Positions 27,422 to 36,654 are shown, numbered from the stretch's first letter. The stretch is DNA of 64,000 nucleotides from Bacteroidales bacterium (GCA_024401395.1 JAKSLD010000006.1:1-64000); one strand, 5' to 3'. Notes: generated by a model from the letters alone, not told the origin. Numbers and translations are program-made.

Positions 27422-29260
27422 TCAACTTACATTCTGCATTTCTGTAAGTTTCTTATAATATCCATCTCGCGCAAGAAGTTCGTCGTGAGTACCTCGCTCA
27501 ACGATCTCTCCTTCTTTCATCACATATATCTCATCTGCATTCTTAATTGTAGAGAGCCTGTGTGCAATGGCTATAGTCGTACGACTCTTCATCAATCGCT
27601 CCAATGCTTCTTGTACCAATCGCTCACTTTCTGTATCAAGCGCACTGGTAGCTTCATCAAGTATCAGAATAGGAGGATTCTTCAAAATAGCTCTTGCTAT
27701 ACTTACTCGCTGACGCTGACCTCCAGACAATCTTCCTCCTCGATCTCCTATATATGTGTCATACCCATGTTCCGACTCCATAATGAAGTCATGAGCATTG
27801 GCTATTTTCGCTGCTTCAATAACCTGCTCCATAGTGGCTCCTGGACAACCAAAGGTAATATTGTTGTAGAAGGTATCATTAAATAGTATGGCTTCTTGAT
27901 TTACATTACCTATCAATTGTCGCAAATCTGTCAGAGTAACATCTTTAATGTTCTTGCCATCTATCAAAATGGCGCCATCACATACTTCATGGAAACGTGG
28001 TATCAAATCTACTAATGTACTCTTACCTGACCCTGATTGTCCAACTAAAGCTATGGTCTTACCCTTCGGAATAGTAATATTGATATGCTTAAGCACTTCT
28101 CTTCCTGGAGTATACGAGAAAGAGACATCTCTGATTTCCAAATCTGTATTAAAACCGTCAAGAACTTTCGGATTCTCTGGGTTCTTTATCGGATTTTCTG
28201 CCTTGAGAATAAAATCAATACGCTCCATCGAGGCCATTCCTAATGGTATATTGTAGAATGCCTTCGACAAATCTTTAAATGGATTAATAATACTATATAG
28301 TATTACCATGTAAAAAATAAACATAGAGGCATCAATAGGCGACCTGTCTTGTAGTATCAAGTATCCTCCAAACCATAGTACCAATACTATCATACAGGTT
28401 CCCATAAACTCGCTCATAGGGTGAGCTGATGTCTGCCTGATGACCATATTGTTTGTAGCTTGTCTGAACCCTTCATTAGTTTCTGTAAAGCGCTTGAGCA
28501 TTCTATTCTCTGCCAGGAATGCCTTGATTATTCTTAAACCTCCAAGTGTTTCGTCCAATTGTGCGACAATATCACCCCAGGCACCTTGCACTTCTGTACC
28601 ACTGCTCTTGAGTTTTCTTGACACACTACCCATTCCCCATCCCGCAATAGGAATAACAATCAGAACGAACAGGGTCAACTGCCAACTAACTCCAAATAGT
28701 GTAATAAAACAAACTATAATGGCTATAGGATTGCGTATCAACATATCAAGACTGCTGGTAAGCGAATTTTCTACCGACTGTACGTCTGCACTCATCCTGG
28801 CCATAATGTCTCCCTTGCGCTCTTCTGAGAAGAAGCTGAGTGGCAATCTTAATACTTTATTGTAAACCTCAACTCTAATATCTTTGACAATACCTGTTCT
28901 CAATGGCACCATAACAGCAGCTGAACCAAAATATCCTGCTGTCTTTAATGCAGTCATGAAAATCAATACTCCGCCCATAATCAACAGCGTAAGGAATTCT
29001 CCATACTCTAGGACAACTTGCTGAATATAGTAGTATCCATTATTAATGAGAACATCTTTACTAACATGCCCCCACTCAAAATCCATAAACTCATAGTGCG
29101 TCGTGTCTATCTTGAACAATAAGTTCAAAATAGGTATCAATGTGGCGAATGAGAACACATTAAGCCATTGTGACACAAAGTTCAGTATCACTGACCAAAC
29201 CAAATGCTTTCGGTAAGGCTTTATATAACGAGCTAATAGCGCAAAAAACTGCTTTAACAT
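27422..29260 (-). CDS. MsbA-like ABC transporter, fused permease and ATPase
   Basis: This is a half-size ABC exporter with six predicted membrane helices in residues ~1-330 and an ATPase domain after ~365. Walker A GQSGSGKST is near 405, the signature LSGGQRQRVSIARAI near 512, Walker B ILILDEATSALDTESERLV, and the H-loop IAHRLSTI. It would work as a homodimer in the inner membrane. MsbA-type flipping of lipid A or a lipid-linked glycan fits its place beside glycosyltransferases and a Wzi-like protein, but drug or peptide export cannot be excluded. Confidence 0.88.
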   Translation of the reverse strand: MLKQFFALLARYIKPYRKHLVWSVILNFVSQWLNVFSFATLIPILNLLFKIDTTHYEFMDFEWGHVSKDVLINNGYYYIQQVVLEYGEFLTLLIMGGVLIFMTALKTAGYFGSAAVMVPLRTGIVKDIRVEVYNKVLRLPLSFFSEERKGDIMARMSADVQSVENSLTSSLDMLIRNPIAIIVCFITLFGVSWQLTLFVLIVIPIAGWGMGSVSRKLKSSGTEVQGAWGDIVAQLDETLGGLRIIKAFLAENRMLKRFTETNEGFRQATNNMVIRQTSAHPMSEFMGTCMIVLVLWFGGYLILQDRSPIDASMFIFYMVILYSIINPFKDLSKAFYNIPLGMASMERIDFILKAENPIKNPENPKVLDGFNTDLEIRDVSFSYTPGREVLKHINITIPKGKTIALVGQSGSGKSTLVDLIPRFHEVCDGAILIDGKNIKDVTLTDLRQLIGNVNQEAILFNDTFYNNITFGCPGATMEQVIEAAKIANAHDFIMESEHGYDTYIGDRGGRLSGGQRQRVSIARAILKNPPILILDEATSALDTESERLVQEALERLMKSRTTIAIAHRLSTIKNADEIYVMKEGEIVERGTHDELLARDGYYKKLTEMQNVS

Positions 29261-29277
29261 TTACCTATTCCTAATTT

Positions 29278-31008
29278 TTAGAAATTATAGATTGCGGCGA
29301 CTTTCAGCGAAACTGAATTGTACATATCACCAAAGTCTGCCGAAACACTACCCTGGAATGATAGATTGTCTCGGTATGCGTATGTCGTTTTTAATATGAC
29401 ATAATGTTCAACCATACCATCTGGTGAATAGTAATAATCCGGTGTCTTATTCCAACTGAACGAGCCTCCATACGTACCTATCCAACTTCCAAAATTTCGC
29501 GAGTATGTATATTTTACTAAATAATTCCACTTGTCTGCAATATTTCCACTCACTCCTACATTCACTGCCCATAGACGCACTAAAGGGAAATTATTGCTGG
29601 TTCCTAATCTCGATGCTTTGGCATACATTGTTGCGGTCGCCATAGTATGGAACAGAGCAGAACCCATAGAAAGACCATCCTTGCTCCACCCTTGCCTGTA
29701 AAAAGCATTTGTAGCGTAGCATGTCCTACCGCCATACCCATATATGCCTTTATTGTAGTGATGCATGAACAACATGACTAAATCTCCGTATCCTCCCATA
29801 CCTCTTCCTACATACTCCTCATATTCGTCTACTACCTCTTGCGGAATATACGTTTCCATCCATGATCTCCAATTACTTTCATCCAAATCTCCAGGGAAGA
29901 TATAATGCGTGTTTCCAAACTTATCTACTACAACAGGGTCTGGCGTAGCTTGCGACCCTTGCCATACTGTACGGACAAACTCTACATTAACATGCGTAGA
30001 CTTACTATTCTTCATCCTCACATCCACACCAATCGTCATATCCTTGGCTCCGAAGCCTCCCGCTCTGTCAAATACCAGATGCTGCGCTTTACTATCCGCA
30101 AATGGTCTTTGATAATAGGCACTGACTCCCACCTTTGGCAGGTCAATATCAATACCTAGATCCCACATACCTTGATGACCGCCTGCTGCATTCGTAACCT
30201 CTCCTTTTTGATTTGATTCTGTGAACTTTGAAGAAGAACCAGACATTCCAAACATCGAATTCCAGAAATCTATCGGTGTCTTTTGTCCACCTGGCAGTGT
30301 ACCTCCCATCATTACAGAATGAACCAAACCTATATATGGCTTCACAAATGGAGTGCCCAAACGTCCATACGCACATTTCTCGTGCAAGAGTATCTTATCT
30401 GTATAGGCGTCATTGCCCTCATCATTCATATAACTGAAATACGCTGAACCCCTTACTTGTATCAGATTCCACGTAAATGGCAGAGACCAATACTTGAACA
30501 ATCCGAATCCTACTCTTGGCAATGGACGGGAATTATTGCTCATCAGATATGAGCCTGTTGACAACTCATTATTACTGAAAACAGGTGTAAAGGCATGCAA
30601 TCCTACTGTATAGTCAAATATCCAAAGATTACCTGTCAAATATCCTTCATGAACAAAGGTGCGCTCTCCTTCTGTAGACAACTGACCTCCAAGTCCAGCA
30701 CGCACACTGAATAGCGGAACTACTGTATCTGTATCAAATGAACTATGTAGTCCACACCATTTGAGAACCACATCTTTATCGGTCTGCCACCCAGCAGTAG
30801 CCTTAGCATAAACAGACAAGTTTGCTTGGTCATACATATTCTCCAACCCCCATTGATTTGAATACGACCATAATGGTTGTAAAGAATTTGTTCCTACTTG
30901 AGTAGTGACTCTAGTAGTAACCTTCAAATCGAATGGACGCTGTGCCAACCCTCGACTTCCAACGAAGCCACAGACTAGCACCAATATCATACCTAGATGT
31001 CTATTCAT
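29278..31008 (-). CDS. Wzi-like capsule assembly outer membrane protein
   Basis: This is an exported beta-barrel protein with alternating hydrophobic and aromatic strands throughout and a C-terminal strand ending in aromatic NF. The signal peptide ends near GSRGLAQ. The N-terminal PLWSYSNQWGLENMYDQANLSVYAKA and repeated turn-rich strands resemble the Wzi family that anchors capsule at the outer membrane; the match is by general appearance. It may start at Met 7 (30990) instead of 31008, because the predicted transcription start is almost at the first ATG. It lies 17 nt upstream of the ABC gene on the same strand, so both probably serve one polysaccharide. Confidence 0.65.
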   Translation of the reverse strand: MNRHLGMILVLVCGFVGSRGLAQRPFDLKVTTRVTTQVGTNSLQPLWSYSNQWGLENMYDQANLSVYAKATAGWQTDKDVVLKWCGLHSSFDTDTVVPLFSVRAGLGGQLSTEGERTFVHEGYLTGNLWIFDYTVGLHAFTPVFSNNELSTGSYLMSNNSRPLPRVGFGLFKYWSLPFTWNLIQVRGSAYFSYMNDEGNDAYTDKILLHEKCAYGRLGTPFVKPYIGLVHSVMMGGTLPGGQKTPIDFWNSMFGMSGSSSKFTESNQKGEVTNAAGGHQGMWDLGIDIDLPKVGVSAYYQRPFADSKAQHLVFDRAGGFGAKDMTIGVDVRMKNSKSTHVNVEFVRTVWQGSQATPDPVVVDKFGNTHYIFPGDLDESNWRSWMETYIPQEVVDEYEEYVGRGMGGYGDLVMLFMHHYNKGIYGYGGRTCYATNAFYRQGWSKDGLSMGSALFHTMATATMYAKASRLGTSNNFPLVRLWAVNVGVSGNIADKWNYLVKYTYSRNFGSWIGTYGGSFSWNKTPDYYYSPDGMVEHYVILKTTYAYRDNLSFQGSVSADFGDMYNSVSLKVAAIYNF

Positions 31009-31015
31009 AACAACG

Positions 31016-31047
31016 CAAAACTACTAATAAATTGCTATATAGACAAA
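31016..31047 (-). promoter_or_regulatory. Promoter of the Wzi-like gene
   Basis: On the minus strand TTTG (31044-31047), a 20-bp spacer and TAGTTTTG (31016-31023) match the Bacteroidetes consensus fully. The predicted transcription start is near 31010, leaving almost no leader before the ATG at 31008. Confidence 0.7.
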
Positions 31048-31144
31048 ACAATGCTCACCTTACATCATAGCTCTTTTCATTTTACCCCCCTCAATAAACG
31101 TGACAATACTCTATTCTTCGACCGCATATCGCATGGTTAGCTTG

Positions 31145-31220
31145 AAAATAAAAAATTACGATGAACAAGGGACTTCTCCGTATATAGCAAGTATCCAGAC
31201 AGAGCACAGACAGAGTGAAC
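31145..31220 (+). repeat. Leader-plus-11-mer array, copy 4
   Basis: The leader AAAATAAAAAATTACGATGAA region (31145-31165) is followed by five units: CAAGGGACTTC, TCCGTATATAG, CAAGTATCCAG, ACAGAGCACAG and ACAGAGTGAAC. It stops 5 nt before the displaced rpsO terminator copy. Confidence 0.8.
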
Positions 31221-31225
31221 AAACA

Positions 31226-31316
31226 AAAAAAAATCGTGCACCATATTGCTATGATGCACGATTGTATGTCTTTCTATTACTAGGATCAGATTACTTACGC
31301 AAACCAAGCTTAGCAA
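31226..31316 (-). pseudogene. Displaced copy of the rpsO 3' end and terminator
   Basis: These 91 bp are identical, except for one base (31288), to 32166-32256. They contain the last 26 bp of rpsO including its stop, the spacer and the terminator hairpin. No rpsO reading frame continues beyond 31316. The copy is therefore a fragment, 940 bp from the functional one and in the same orientation. Confidence 0.92.
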
Positions 31317-31709
31317 TATTACACAAATACTTGCAAATCAAAAAAATAATACACATCTTTGCTCAGTATAACAATAAGCAGTAGCTAGCTTATGTCCATT
31401 GATTGTTACAACAATTATTTATATACAAAACAGACAGACATCTTCTTTAATATGGGCTAAGCCCGATTGGTAAACGATGTTCCAACATCTACACCTCTCT
31501 GTATTTTTTCTGCATTTAGACGACACCACCAAATTGGGTAATTTGTCTAGTTTTCGATGGAGTTCTATCTTGCGTGGATTTCTACAAAGCAAGCTGCTTG
31601 AAATTAGGATTCTGTTCTATACGTTATTGGTCTCTTCCCCATGTAGCAAGAAGCGATTAATTGGCATCTTCTCATGACTACAATAAATCAAATTTCAAAT
31701 CATACTACA
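31317..31709. other. Intergenic region without a recognised gene
   Basis: About 390 bp of AT-rich sequence between the displaced rpsO fragment and the small lipoprotein gene. A small inverted repeat GGGCTAAGCCC is at 31455-31465. An open frame of 66 codons (31477-31677) shows no family resemblance and no ribosome binding site. No clear promoter was found for the lipoprotein gene. Confidence 0.5.
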
Positions 31710-32120
31710 ATGAAAACAATTTACAAATTGCTTGTCAGAGTAATAATTGCCGTCATGGTTGTACCTTCTATTTTTTCGTGCGACGAATGGGGTGAAATAG
31801 AGCTAGACAGATATAAAATAGAAATGAATGCCAATGGTGGCGAAAGCACTATCAAATCCAAAAACTACGATTTCGTGTGGATCGATTGCGTTTACACCAA
31901 CGATTCAATATACACTTCATCTAAAACCGAACAGGTAGACCCCGATATTAAATTAGTTGATGCAGAGTGGCTAAAAGCTTATATGAAAAAAAGCAACACT
32001 AAAGATATATACATCAAAGTCCTACCTAATGAAACCGGCCGTTCAAGAAGAGCCTCACTTTCTGTCACTAATGGAAATAATTTTAGTGATAATGTCCTGA
32101 TCATTCAAAGCGCCGAATAA
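31710..32120 (+). CDS. Small lipoprotein with BACON-like beta-sandwich
   Basis: The protein has 136 residues starting at the ATG at 31710; an upstream in-frame ATG at 31674 would push the signal peptide inwards. The lipoprotein signal ends at IFSC and is followed by DEWGEIE, acidic as in surface-exported Bacteroidetes lipoproteins. The rest resembles a single BACON/Ig-like domain: the NANGGESTIKSK strand pair and LPNETGRSRRASLSVTNG near the end. BACON domains in Bacteroidetes usually sit in glycan-binding surface proteins, but a lone domain gives no firm function. The gene is enclosed by the rpsO-fragment duplication, which suggests it arrived with that rearrangement. Confidence 0.6.
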   Translation: MKTIYKLLVRVIIAVMVVPSIFSCDEWGEIELDRYKIEMNANGGESTIKSKNYDFVWIDCVYTNDSIYTSSKTEQVDPDIKLVDAEWLKAYMKKSNTKDIYIKVLPNETGRSRRASLSVTNGNNFSDNVLIIQSAE

Positions 32121-32129
32121 AATAAGCAA

Positions 32130-32162
32130 ATAAGCACCCTTCCGTTTGTAGCAAGGGGTGAG
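32130..32162 (+). repeat. Degenerate 11-mer array remnant beside the rpsO terminator
   Basis: Units ATAAGCACCCT, TCCGTTTGTAG and CAAGGGGTGAG run directly up to the rpsO terminator copy at 32166. TCCGTTTGTAG corresponds to TCCGTATATAG in copy 4, which sits at the same place beside the displaced terminator. The leader is not well preserved. Confidence 0.5.
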
Positions 32163-32165
32163 ACT

Positions 32166-32203
32166 AAAAAAAATCGTGCACCATATTGCTATGATGCACG
32201 ATT
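32166..32203 (-). terminator. rpsO terminator
   Basis: On the minus strand a 9-bp stem AATCGTGCA / TGCACGATT (32195-32203 with 32172-32180) is followed by a run of eight T. It starts 28 nt after the rpsO stop. An identical copy lies at 31226-31263. Confidence 0.9.
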
Positions 32204-32230
32204 GTATGTCTTTCTATTACTAGGATCGGA

Positions 32231-32500
32231 TTACTTACGCAAACCAAGCTTAGCAACGATAGCACGGTAACGCTCAATATCACGTGACTTGAGGTAATCG
32301 AGCTGACGACGACGCTGACCTACGAGCTTACGGAGTGCGAAAGCTGTTGACTTGTCGTTGTGGTTCGCCTTCAAGTGCTCTGTGAGGTGTTGAATGCGGA
32401 ATGTGAAAAGTGCTACCTGGCTCTCAGCTGAACCTGTGTCCTGTGCTGTCTTGCCATACTGACCGAAGATCTCTGTCTTCTTCTCTTTTGAAAGATACAT
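32231..32500 (-). CDS. rpsO: Ribosomal protein S15
   Basis: S15 is a primary 16S rRNA-binding protein of the 30S subunit platform. The 89-aa protein has the usual helices and signatures: GSAESQVALFTFRIQHLTEH, the loop around HNDKSTAFALRKLVGQRRRQ and the LDYLKSRDIERYRAI helix. It stands alone with its own promoter and terminator. Its 3' end has been duplicated 940 bp downstream. Confidence 0.97.
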   Translation of the reverse strand: MYLSKEKKTEIFGQYGKTAQDTGSAESQVALFTFRIQHLTEHLKANHNDKSTAFALRKLVGQRRRQLDYLKSRDIERYRAIVAKLGLRK

Positions 32501-32574
32501 TGTTGTATGTTTTATTAAATTAGTTTTTCACCAGCGGTAAAATCAATCGTTCTACTACCAGCTTAAATCGGGCG

Positions 32575-32605
32575 CAAATTTAGATAATTCTTTCTATATC
32601 AGCAA
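32575..32605 (-). promoter_or_regulatory. Promoter of rpsO
   Basis: On the minus strand TTG (32603-32605), a 20-bp spacer and TAAATTTG (32575-32582) match the Bacteroidetes consensus. The leader to the ATG at 32500 would be about 67 nt, long enough for autogenous control by S15, but no specific structure was identified. Confidence 0.6.
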
Positions 32606-32620
32606 CAACTTTTGCAAAGT

Positions 32621-34273
32621 TTAATACTCGAAAGAGCTGCCACCAAGGAATTCTCTGATAATGGATGTCGGTGGAACAGCATCTGTCTTCAACGTCTTGA
32701 AGTACGACAATAGCTTGAGAAGTCTGCGAGCCTCAGCATATTGTGGCGTATTACGGCCAACTTCCAGCAAAATGCTCTCTGCCTGTGGCTTGAGTACCGA
32801 CAACTCATAGCATAGTGCAGTATTGAACATCACATCTGCATATTCCTGATTTGGATAGATATATTTGTCCTCTCCTCGACGGACACTAGGCCAACGTGCT
32901 ATTGTATCCTTGGCTGAATAGCCTCTTGTCGCATAGTCTCTTACCATACGGCGGATAAGACGGTTGTCTGTCGTGTGGAGTCTGGTCATATTATCAAGGT
33001 TGATTGATGCCAATGGACATATATATATACCAAACTTAGCCGATTGAGGTACCTGATACGTCAACTGTGGTGTCAATGCATGTGTCCCCTCTATTACCAA
33101 TACGTCTCCCTCCTTCATCTTGAGTCTATTGCCGACAAACGTACGGGAACCTGTCTTGAAATCGAACTTTGGCACCTCTATCTCATCTCCGTTGAGTAGC
33201 TGTGACAGTTGCTCATTGAAGAATTTGATATCAATAGCCTCTACTGCCTCAAAATCGTAATCTCCATTCTCGTCTCTTGGAGTATCTTCTCGATTTACGA
33301 AATAATCATCAGTAGAAAGATTGACAGGTGTCATACCATTTACCATAAGCTGCAGCGCAAGTCGCTTACTGAACGTAGTCTTTCCACTGGAAGATGGACC
33401 TGCAATCATTACGAACTTCACACCTGGACGCTGCTTAATCATGTCCGCAATGGCAGCAATCTTCTTTTCATGAAGCGCCTCTGCAATCTGTAAGACCTTA
33501 TTTCCCTCTCCTGCCTCTATTCTATCGTTGAGATCTGCCAGATTCTGTACACCTAACGTCTTCAACCAACCATCAAACTCGACAAATACAGAAAACATCT
33601 TATCCTGACGGATCGCTTCCGACAACTGCGTCGGATCTGTCTTCTTTGGCAACTGAAGAAGAATACCATTATGATATGGCATTATGTCATATACATCAAC
33701 AATACCAGTATGTGGAACTAAATCACCGAAAAGCGACACTGTATAGCCGTTCAACGAATGCACTGTAGTGTATATATCACCATGATTCAGCAAGAGTCTC
33801 TGCTGTTCGACATCAGACGATATCAATTTACAAGCCTCAACTGTCTCTATCTCTCTACGCACAAATGGGAGTGCGGCCTCAGTCAACTGACGCATCTTAG
33901 CCTTGATACGGCTTATCTCCGTGTCCGATATTGCAACTTTGCCATTTTGAACTATCTCACAATACAGGCCATTAGACACAGAATGTCGGATCTCCAGACG
34001 GGCTTCAGGAAGTATCTCTTTAACGGCAACATACAGAAGGAATCGTAGAGATCGGGTATAGACTCTCAATCCCTCGGAATGTGTAATATCGAAGAAAGTT
34101 ATCAACTTCGGCTGATATACTCTGTATGTAAGACCAATTGCCTTATTATTTACTATAGCACCCAATATAGAGTACCTAAGTTTAATACCTACTTTCTTAG
34201 CCACATCAGCAAGAGTCATACCTTCTTCTACATCAACTATCTTACCGATGTTTGTAATGTTCAATTGTACCAT
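32621..34273 (-). CDS. Uridine kinase-like nucleoside kinase with TGS and tRNA-synthetase SAD-like domains
   Basis: This is a three-part protein typical of Bacteroidetes. Residues 1-60 are a TGS-like domain (DVEEGMTLADVAKKVGIKL). The middle resembles the second additional domain of threonyl/alanyl-tRNA synthetases. After ~290 comes a P-loop kinase with Walker A MIAGPSSSGKTTFSKRLA and the uridine kinase/PRK features STDDYFVNREDTPRDENGDY, VPKFDFKTGSRT and VIEGTHAL. It would phosphorylate a nucleoside, probably uridine or cytidine. The N-terminal parts suggest RNA or amino-acid sensing, but this is unproven. It lies 20 nt downstream of tex on the same strand. Confidence 0.85.
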   Translation of the reverse strand: MVQLNITNIGKIVDVEEGMTLADVAKKVGIKLRYSILGAIVNNKAIGLTYRVYQPKLITFFDITHSEGLRVYTRSLRFLLYVAVKEILPEARLEIRHSVSNGLYCEIVQNGKVAISDTEISRIKAKMRQLTEAALPFVRREIETVEACKLISSDVEQQRLLLNHGDIYTTVHSLNGYTVSLFGDLVPHTGIVDVYDIMPYHNGILLQLPKKTDPTQLSEAIRQDKMFSVFVEFDGWLKTLGVQNLADLNDRIEAGEGNKVLQIAEALHEKKIAAIADMIKQRPGVKFVMIAGPSSSGKTTFSKRLALQLMVNGMTPVNLSTDDYFVNREDTPRDENGDYDFEAVEAIDIKFFNEQLSQLLNGDEIEVPKFDFKTGSRTFVGNRLKMKEGDVLVIEGTHALTPQLTYQVPQSAKFGIYICPLASINLDNMTRLHTTDNRLIRRMVRDYATRGYSAKDTIARWPSVRRGEDKYIYPNQEYADVMFNTALCYELSVLKPQAESILLEVGRNTPQYAEARRLLKLLSYFKTLKTDAVPPTSIIREFLGGSSFEY

Positions 34274-34293
34274 ATATCACTTAGTTAGTATTT

Positions 34294-36441
34294 TTAATCT
34301 TTCATAGAAAGACTAATTCTATTCCTCTTACGATCAATATCAACAACAGTTGCCATAACGTGTTGGTGCAATTTTAATACGCTATTGATATCTTTCACGA
34401 ATGTGTTGGATATTGCAGAAATATGTACCAAACCGTCTTGGTGTACACCTATATCCACAAATGCACCAAAGGCAGTAATGTTTGTCACGATACCTGGCAA
34501 ACGCATTCCGATTTGCAAATCATCTATGGTATTGATGCCATCTGCAAACCTAAACTCCTCCAGTTGCTCTCGCGGATCTCGTCCAGGTTTCTCCAACTCC
34601 TGCATGATGTCAGTCAACGTAGGCAAACCCACACTTTCTGTCACATATTTGTGAATATTTATAGTCCGCCTCTTGTCCCCGCTATCAATAAGGTCCTTCA
34701 CTGTACATTTGGCATCCTTAGCCATCTGCTGAACTATAGAATACACCTCTGGGTGCACAGCCGAATTGTCCAACGGATTCTCAGCACCTCGAATTCTGAG
34801 AAAACCAGCACACTGCTCATACGCTTTAGCACCAAGTCTTGGAACTTTCTTGAGTTGGGCTCGCGACGTAAAAGCACCATTCTCTGAACGATAGTCGACA
34901 ATATTCTGTGCCAACTGCGGACCCAATCCAGAGACATACGTAAGCAACTCCTTTGATGCTGTATTTACATCCACACCTACACTATTAACGCACGATACAA
35001 CGACTTCATCCAAAGCCTCCTTCAATCTAGCCTGATCGACATCGTGCTGATATTGTCCTACGCCAATACTCTTGGGATCAATTTTTACCAATTCTGCCAA
35101 TGGATCCATAAGACGACGACCTATGGACACGGCGCCACGCACTGTCACATCCTCTTCTGGGAATTCGTCGCGTGCTACCTTAGATGCGGAATAGATGCTA
35201 GCGCCATCCTCACTAACTACAAATATTCTCAATTTTCCTGTCGGGTCTACCTTTCTGGCAATCTCCTCTGTCTCTCTTGATGCTGTTCCGTTGCCTATAG
35301 CCACTGCCTCTATATTATATTTCTTGATGAGCGTGCGCAATGTAGCCAATGTACCCTCTGGATCTGCCTTTGGAGGATGAGGATATACTACAGTATGGTA
35401 CAACAGCGAACCATGCTGGTCAAGACAAACCACCTTACAACCTGTACGGAACCCAGGATCAAGAGCCAATACTCGTTGTTGACCAAGAGGAGCCGCCAAA
35501 AGGAGTTGTCGCAGATTATCTCGGAACACACGAATAGCTTCCGTGTCAGCATCATATTTTGTCTGAGCACTATACTCCGTCTCTATTGATGGTTCTATGA
35601 GACGGTCGTATGCATCATCGACAGCCAGTCTTATCTGCTCTGCCGAAGAACGGCTATTTTGTGTACGGGTATAATTGCGCTCAATTCGAGAGATGGCAGA
35701 ATCTTTGTCTCGAGGTGCGACCTGTACCTTAATGATACCCTCATTTTCTGCGCGGCGGATAGCCAAGAGCCTGTGAGCAGGCATCCTTGTCATGCTTTCT
35801 GCCAAATCAAAATAATCCGAGAATTTTGCGCCATCAGATTCCTTGCCCTTGACAACCTTTGTCTTTAGCTGCGCTGTATTCTTGAATGCCGCACGGACTA
35901 TATCTCGTGAATTATTATCCTCACTGACCTGCTCAGCTATAATATCCCTGGCACCCTGAAGAGCATCCTCGGGTGTAGGCACATTGTCGTTGACGAACTT
36001 ACCTGCCTCCGACTCCACATCTCTAAGCTGCCCCAGCATCAATTTCATAGCAAGAGGCTCGAGCCCATTCTCACGTGCCTTTGCAGCACGAGTCTTGCGC
36101 TTAGGTTTGTACGGCAGATACAAATCCTCCAACTTGGTCATATCCCAAGTAGAATTAATCTGACGTTCAAGTTCTGTAGTCAACTTTCCCTGTTCGCCTA
36201 TTGTTTTCAGAATAGTCTGACGACGGGCTTCAACCTCCTGATACTTTGCATAGGATTCCTTTATCTCTCCAATCTTCACCTCATCCAGTCCCCCAGTTCT
36301 CTCCTTGCGGTATCGACTGATGAAAGGAACGGTAGCTCCTTCGTCCAAAAGATTTATCGTATTGCGGACACTTTCTGCGCTGACAGACAAATCAGCCGAA
36401 ATCAGCCTTACATAAGTATCCACATTTGTTTCCTGTGCCAT
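34294..36441 (-). CDS. tex: Tex family RNA-binding transcription accessory protein
   Basis: Tex is a cytosolic nucleic-acid-binding protein linked to transcription and RNA quality. Domains in order are an N-terminal helical bundle (VPFISRYRKERTGGLDEV), a YqgF/RNase H-like core (LALDPGFRTGCKVVCLDQ), helix-hairpin-helix repeats (YVSGLGPQLAQNIVDYRSEN) and a C-terminal S1 domain (GIVTNITAFGAFVDIGVHQD). At 715 aa it is full length. The nucleoside kinase gene follows 20 nt downstream. Confidence 0.95.
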   Translation of the reverse strand: MAQETNVDTYVRLISADLSVSAESVRNTINLLDEGATVPFISRYRKERTGGLDEVKIGEIKESYAKYQEVEARRQTILKTIGEQGKLTTELERQINSTWDMTKLEDLYLPYKPKRKTRAAKARENGLEPLAMKLMLGQLRDVESEAGKFVNDNVPTPEDALQGARDIIAEQVSEDNNSRDIVRAAFKNTAQLKTKVVKGKESDGAKFSDYFDLAESMTRMPAHRLLAIRRAENEGIIKVQVAPRDKDSAISRIERNYTRTQNSRSSAEQIRLAVDDAYDRLIEPSIETEYSAQTKYDADTEAIRVFRDNLRQLLLAAPLGQQRVLALDPGFRTGCKVVCLDQHGSLLYHTVVYPHPPKADPEGTLATLRTLIKKYNIEAVAIGNGTASRETEEIARKVDPTGKLRIFVVSEDGASIYSASKVARDEFPEEDVTVRGAVSIGRRLMDPLAELVKIDPKSIGVGQYQHDVDQARLKEALDEVVVSCVNSVGVDVNTASKELLTYVSGLGPQLAQNIVDYRSENGAFTSRAQLKKVPRLGAKAYEQCAGFLRIRGAENPLDNSAVHPEVYSIVQQMAKDAKCTVKDLIDSGDKRRTINIHKYVTESVGLPTLTDIMQELEKPGRDPREQLEEFRFADGINTIDDLQIGMRLPGIVTNITAFGAFVDIGVHQDGLVHISAISNTFVKDINSVLKLHQHVMATVVDIDRKRNRISLSMKD

Positions 36442-36478
36442 TATTACTCGTTTATATTTACCAATGTCTCGACCTTTT

Positions 36479-36542
36479 CATCTCAGTTGCTACTCTCGGT
36501 CTAGTCTAAGAGAAGTATAAGGTTGCTCGCAATTTTTTTATT
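36479..36542 (-). repeat. Leader-plus-11-mer array, copy 5 (GCGAGCAA leader type)
   Basis: On the minus strand the leader AATAAAAAAATTGCGAGCAA (36523-36542) is followed by CCTTATACTTC, TCTTAGACTAG, ACCGAGAGTAG and CAACTGAGATG. The array lies between hpf and tex and points the same way as both genes. Confidence 0.75.
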
Positions 36543-36603
36543 AACGAGCTGTTCCAAGGACTGCAAATGATATGGTCTATCTCAGATTATCTACCGACAA
36601 ATA

Positions 36604-36654
36604 TAAACAAAAAAAGACCGAGACTTTCCATCGCGAATAGAAAATCTCGGTCTT
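36604..36654 (-). terminator. Terminator after hpf
   Basis: A 10-bp stem AAGACCGAGA / TCTCGGTCTT (36614-36623 and 36645-36654) is followed on the minus strand by a run of seven T. It ends the xerC-hpf unit and separates it from tex. Confidence 0.88.

Noticed and set aside
31477-31677. 66-codon open frame between the rpsO fragment and the lipoprotein gene
   Set aside because: No ribosome binding site, no recognisable family, and it lies in AT-rich sequence where such frames arise by chance.
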